A stretch of DNA of 64,000 nucleotides, from positions 248,001-312,000 of the forward strand of contig CBFIGX010000001.1 of the NCBI GenBank assembly GCA_965662265.1, read 5' to 3'. The DNA comes from CBFIGX01 sp965662265. GTDB lineage: Bacteria > Bacteroidota > Bacteroidia > Flavobacteriales > UBA7430. A program made the translations under genes and the position numbers. How positions within the stretch are numbered: position 1 is the first letter of the stretch; each line of letters starts with the position of its first letter. Below are positions 61,520 through 64,000 of the stretch, in pieces. The notes under the pieces were generated by a model. The model made no database searches. It saw only the letters and a program-made list of their open reading frames with translations, and was not told the DNA's origin.

Positions 61520-62326
61520 TTATTCTTCAAATAAGCTTTCATAAAAAGGTTTATGTTGGTCTTTGTAGTCGTGACCAGCAAAATCCATGGTTGGCAATTT
61601 AGCAGCTTCAATAAGGTTAAGAATCTCAGCATCTAAATCTTCACTACCTTTAATAACGGCATCAGAATATTTTATTGCCATCTGAGAGAGCATTTTAAAG
61701 TCTGCCTTATCAAAACCAAGGACATCTTCATCAGAATACCCATCGTGTTTCATCTTTTTTGGCAAGTCTTTATTCAAAGTACTATCAAAGGAATGATCAT
61801 AGAAAGAAAAAACAATTTTGGTCTTTTCAAAAATAGGATCGTCGTGATAGAATTTTTTCAAGTACATCGGTAAAAAACTAGCCATCCAACCATTGCAGTG
61901 TATTAAGTCTGGAGACCAGCCTAACTTCTTAACCGACTCGATAACACCTCTACAGAAAAATAAAGCTCTTTCATCGTTATCGTCAAAAAATTTACCCTTC
62001 TTGTCAACAGTCGTAAACTTTCTTTTGAAATACTCTTCGTTGTCAATAAAGTATACTTGCATTCTTGCTTGAGGGATAGATGCTACTTTAATAATAAGAG
62101 GTTGATCTATGTCATTGACATTCAAATTCATCCCAGAAAGGCGAATTACTTCGTGCAGTTGATGCCTTCTCTCATTAATACATCCAAAGCGAGGCATAAA
62201 CAATCGGACCTCAACACCAGATTCATTCATTGCCTGAGGTAAAAACCTCGCTGTCTTAGACAAGTTGTTTTCAGGAAGATATGGAGTAATCTCCTGAGAA
62301 ACATATAGAATTCTTTTCTTAGCCAT
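61520..62326 (-). CDS. Glycogen synthase-like protein with only the N-terminal (GT5) domain
   Basis: A 268-residue protein resembling the N-terminal catalytic half of glycogen/starch synthase (MAKKRILYVSQEITPYLPE, SPDLIHCNGWMASFLP). The C-terminal GT1-type half that carries the nucleotide-sugar site is missing, and the ADP-glucose-binding KTGGL motif near the N-terminus is replaced by NNLSKTARF. It is thus unlikely to make glycogen in the usual way. The short form is conserved in flavobacteria next to DUF4270, so it is not a recent truncation. Divergent from panC. Confidence 0.8.
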   Translation of the reverse strand: MAKKRILYVSQEITPYLPENNLSKTARFLPQAMNESGVEVRLFMPRFGCINERRHQLHEVIRLSGMNLNVNDIDQPLIIKVASIPQARMQVYFIDNEEYFKRKFTTVDKKGKFFDDNDERALFFCRGVIESVKKLGWSPDLIHCNGWMASFLPMYLKKFYHDDPIFEKTKIVFSFYDHSFDSTLNKDLPKKMKHDGYSDEDVLGFDKADFKMLSQMAIKYSDAVIKGSEDLDAEILNLIEAAKLPTMDFAGHDYKDQHKPFYESLFEE

Positions 62327-62360
62327 AATCTACTTATCTTTATTCTTTAGAACAAGAGAG

Positions 62361-62368
62361 CAAAATTA
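62361..62368 (-). promoter_or_regulatory. Bacteroidota-type -7 promoter element
   Basis: The minus strand reads TAATTTTG, 34 bases before the ATG of the glycogen synthase-like gene; it faces the panC element 32 bases away. Confidence 0.5.
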
Positions 62369-62400
62369 CAAAAAAATATCCACTTTACTAAGTTTTATGT

Positions 62401-62408
62401 TAGCTTTG
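62401..62408 (+). promoter_or_regulatory. Bacteroidota-type -7 promoter element (panC)
   Basis: TAGCTTTG, matching TAnnTTTG, 30 bases before the ATG of panC. Confidence 0.5.
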
Positions 62409-62438
62409 AGGCCTTTATTTGACTGAAAATTACGCTCC

Positions 62439-63287
62439 ATGGAGATCATTTCGAATATTAAAGACTTACTAAAAATAAGAAAGGACTTAGATCCTGATCT
62501 GAAGATTGGCTTTGTGCCAACGATGGGTGCCCTACATTTAGGGCATAGTTCTTTGGTGAAAAAAGCGGAACAAGAATGTGATTTTTGCATTTGCTCCATA
62601 TTTGTAAATCCTAAGCAATTTAACAGCGTGGAGGACTTAGAGAAATATCCAACACGCCTAGATCAAGATTTAAAACTATTAAAGTCTACAGGTTGTCACT
62701 TAGTGTTTCTGCCTTCAAAAGATGAAATTTACCCCAAAGACTATAAGGAGAAAAATTATGATTTTGGCCTTTTAGACCGAGTTATGGAAGGGGTAGAGAG
62801 GCCTGGACATTTCAATGGAGTAGCTATGGTAGTTTCGAGGCTATTTGATCTTGTAAAGCCACAAAGAGCATACTTTGGTGAAAAGGATTTTCAGCAACTC
62901 TCCATAATAAAATCTTTAGTAGCTCAAGAAAAAAGAATGATTGATATTGTAGCTTGCCCGATCCTTAGAGAAGATGATGGACTTGCCATGAGCTCAAGAA
63001 ATTTACGTCTGACACATGAAATGCGAAATGCAGCACCACGTATTTATGAGCGACTAAAGATTCTTAGAAAAAATCTTAGTCACAACAGCGTCCATGAACA
63101 AAAGAAATGGATGGCAGAGCAATTTGCTCATGATCCGCTACTTAAGTTAGAATATTTTGAAATATCAAACGCTCAAACACTTAAGCCTAGCATAGATTGG
63201 TCGGAAAGCAAAGAGCATATCGCTTGTATCGCGGTATATGCAGGCTCTATTCGTTTAATTGATAACATTTTATTAAAAATTAATTAA
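62439..63287 (+). CDS. panC: Pantoate--beta-alanine ligase
   Basis: Joins pantoate and beta-alanine with ATP, the last step to pantothenate (coenzyme A precursor). The HIGH-like ATP motif is FVPTMGALHLGHSSL near residue 25. The pantoate site has VNPKQFNS near 58, the KDFQQL segment near 147, and the LAMSSRN motif near 180 is intact. Length is 282 residues. panD follows after 18 bases but has its own promoter element. Confidence 0.96.
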   Translation: MEIISNIKDLLKIRKDLDPDLKIGFVPTMGALHLGHSSLVKKAEQECDFCICSIFVNPKQFNSVEDLEKYPTRLDQDLKLLKSTGCHLVFLPSKDEIYPKDYKEKNYDFGLLDRVMEGVERPGHFNGVAMVVSRLFDLVKPQRAYFGEKDFQQLSIIKSLVAQEKRMIDIVACPILREDDGLAMSSRNLRLTHEMRNAAPRIYERLKILRKNLSHNSVHEQKKWMAEQFAHDPLLKLEYFEISNAQTLKPSIDWSESKEHIACIAVYAGSIRLIDNILLKIN

Positions 63288-63293
63288 AATTTC

Positions 63294-63301
63294 TAATTTT
63301 G
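63294..63301 (+). promoter_or_regulatory. -7 promoter element directly before panD
   Basis: TAATTTTG, matching TAnnTTTG, four bases before the ATG at 63306. It suggests an internal, leaderless transcript for panD. Confidence 0.5.
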
Positions 63302-63305
63302 ACGG

Positions 63306-63656
63306 ATGCAAATAGAGGTCGTTAAGTCTAAAATTCACCGAGTAAAAATTACGCAAGCTGATTTAAATTATATCGGATCTATTACCATTGATGAAGACTT
63401 GATGGATGCTTCAAATATTATTGAAGGAGAAAAAGTCCAAATTGTAAACATCAATAATGGTGAACGATTAGAAACCTACGCGATAAGAGGCGCACGAGGA
63501 GCGGGTGAAATATGCATGAATGGCCCAGCTGCTCGTAAAGTTCAGCCAGGTGATGTTGTTATCATCATTACTTATGCACTAATGCCCATAGAAGATGCCA
63601 AATCTTTTAACCCTGCACTTATTTTCCCCAACGAAGAAACTAACCGCTTAGACTAG
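63306..63656 (+). CDS. panD: Aspartate 1-decarboxylase
   Basis: Makes beta-alanine from aspartate for pantothenate. The proenzyme cleaves itself between glycine and serine in YIGSITID (residues 22-29) to form the pyruvoyl group. The RGARGAGEICMNGPAAR segment and the GDVVIIITYA strand are complete. Length is 116 residues, as expected. It lies between panC and a flippase-like gene. Confidence 0.96.
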   Translation: MQIEVVKSKIHRVKITQADLNYIGSITIDEDLMDASNIIEGEKVQIVNINNGERLETYAIRGARGAGEICMNGPAARKVQPGDVVIIITYALMPIEDAKSFNPALIFPNEETNRLD

Positions 63657-63657
63657 G

Positions 63658-64000
63658 ATGAACAATAAGTTGCTTTCTACACTGAAGTATCTCTTCTTTT
63701 TAAGCTTAGGAGCTATCATTCTTTATATGGTATTGAAAGGCAAAGATTTGAATAAGATGCGCGATGATCTGATGAATGCAGAATACAAGTATCTTATTTT
63801 ATCTATGATTTTTGGTTATGCAGCCTATCTTTTTAGGGGCTTAAGGTGGTTGTTACTTTTAAAAACAATGAATTACAAAACTTCTGCTAATATGGCAACA
63901 CAAGCTATTGCTGCAGGTTATTTTGCCAATGTTATTTTCCCTCGTGCTGGAGAGGTTGTGCGCTGCACTAGTCTTTATAAAGTAAGCGACATCCCCGTAA
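63658..64000 (+). CDS. Flippase-like / lysylphosphatidylglycerol synthase transmembrane protein, 3' end missing
   Basis: The first 114 residues of an integral membrane protein; the frame is open at the right edge of the window. It starts at the ATG right after the panD stop. A first membrane helix (about 10-24) and a second (about 45-60) are followed by a segment reading YFANVIFPRAGEVVRC, the signature of the LPG_synthase_TM family. The family includes lysylphosphatidylglycerol synthase membrane domains and relatives that move lipids. The order panC-panD-flippase is typical of flavobacteria. Confidence 0.85.
   Translation, partial: MNNKLLSTLKYLFFLSLGAIILYMVLKGKDLNKMRDDLMNAEYKYLILSMIFGYAAYLFRGLRWLLLLKTMNYKTSANMATQAIAAGYFANVIFPRAGEVVRCTSLYKVSDIPV

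Noticed and set aside
1..64000. Mobile elements, prophage, CRISPR array, restriction or toxin-antitoxin system
   Set aside because: No transposase, integrase, terminal inverted repeats, regular direct repeats or defence genes were recognised on either strand.

Overview
The window is a chromosomal stretch from a member of the phylum Bacteroidota, most likely order Flavobacteriales. The evidence is low G+C content, recurrent TAnnTTTG promoter elements, type IX secretion (T9SS) C-terminal sorting tails, a MurF-alanine racemase fusion, DUF4271 and DUF4270 proteins, and a DAHP synthase-chorismate mutase fusion. It is draft or scaffolded sequence: a run of 98 N interrupts glmS. No phage, transposon, integron or CRISPR array was seen. 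Most genes are housekeeping; the accessory content is secreted proteins.

Layout. 1-16 kb: partial ispD, a short LytTR protein, an amidohydrolase, rlmN, a polyprenyl synthase, dnaG facing recJ, the DAHP synthase-chorismate mutase gene, rsmI, tdk with murF-alr, an O-antigen ligase-like protein, a C-terminal processing protease, yidD and rnpA. 16-31 kb: hemD and DUF4271; a secreted operon with a Tat-signal intradiol dioxygenase and a choice-of-anchor V protein; glutaryl-CoA dehydrogenase; a DjlA-like co-chaperone; a DUF1853 protein; an ALDH7-type dehydrogenase; rseP with dxr; a cyanophycinase-like secreted protein; and an S46 dipeptidyl-peptidase. 31-43 kb: an S4 protein, uvrC, an acyltransferase, asd, and two large secreted proteins facing each other. 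43-55 kb: SRP RNA, glyS, nrdA and nrdB, a DUF3109 protein, small poorly characterised genes, two lipid-linked glycosyltransferases and a decayed T9SS gene end. 55-64 kb: tRNA-Leu(CAA), prs, rplY, pth, glmS, a DUF4270 lipoprotein, a one-domain glycogen synthase-like protein, panC, panD and a partial flippase-like gene.

The most striking item is the 1,568-residue secreted protein at 38217-42923. It carries a lysyl oxidase domain with all copper ligands and both residues of the lysine tyrosylquinone cofactor. It also has nine 21-residue Asp/Cys repeats and a T9SS tail, so it looks like a secreted cross-linking amine oxidase. A second unusual item is the intradiol dioxygenase at 18925-19815, which combines a twin-arginine signal with a T9SS tail.

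Gene regulation: many genes carry a TAnnTTTG element only 4-6 bases before the start codon, which suggests leaderless mRNAs. Several starts are TTG or GTG.
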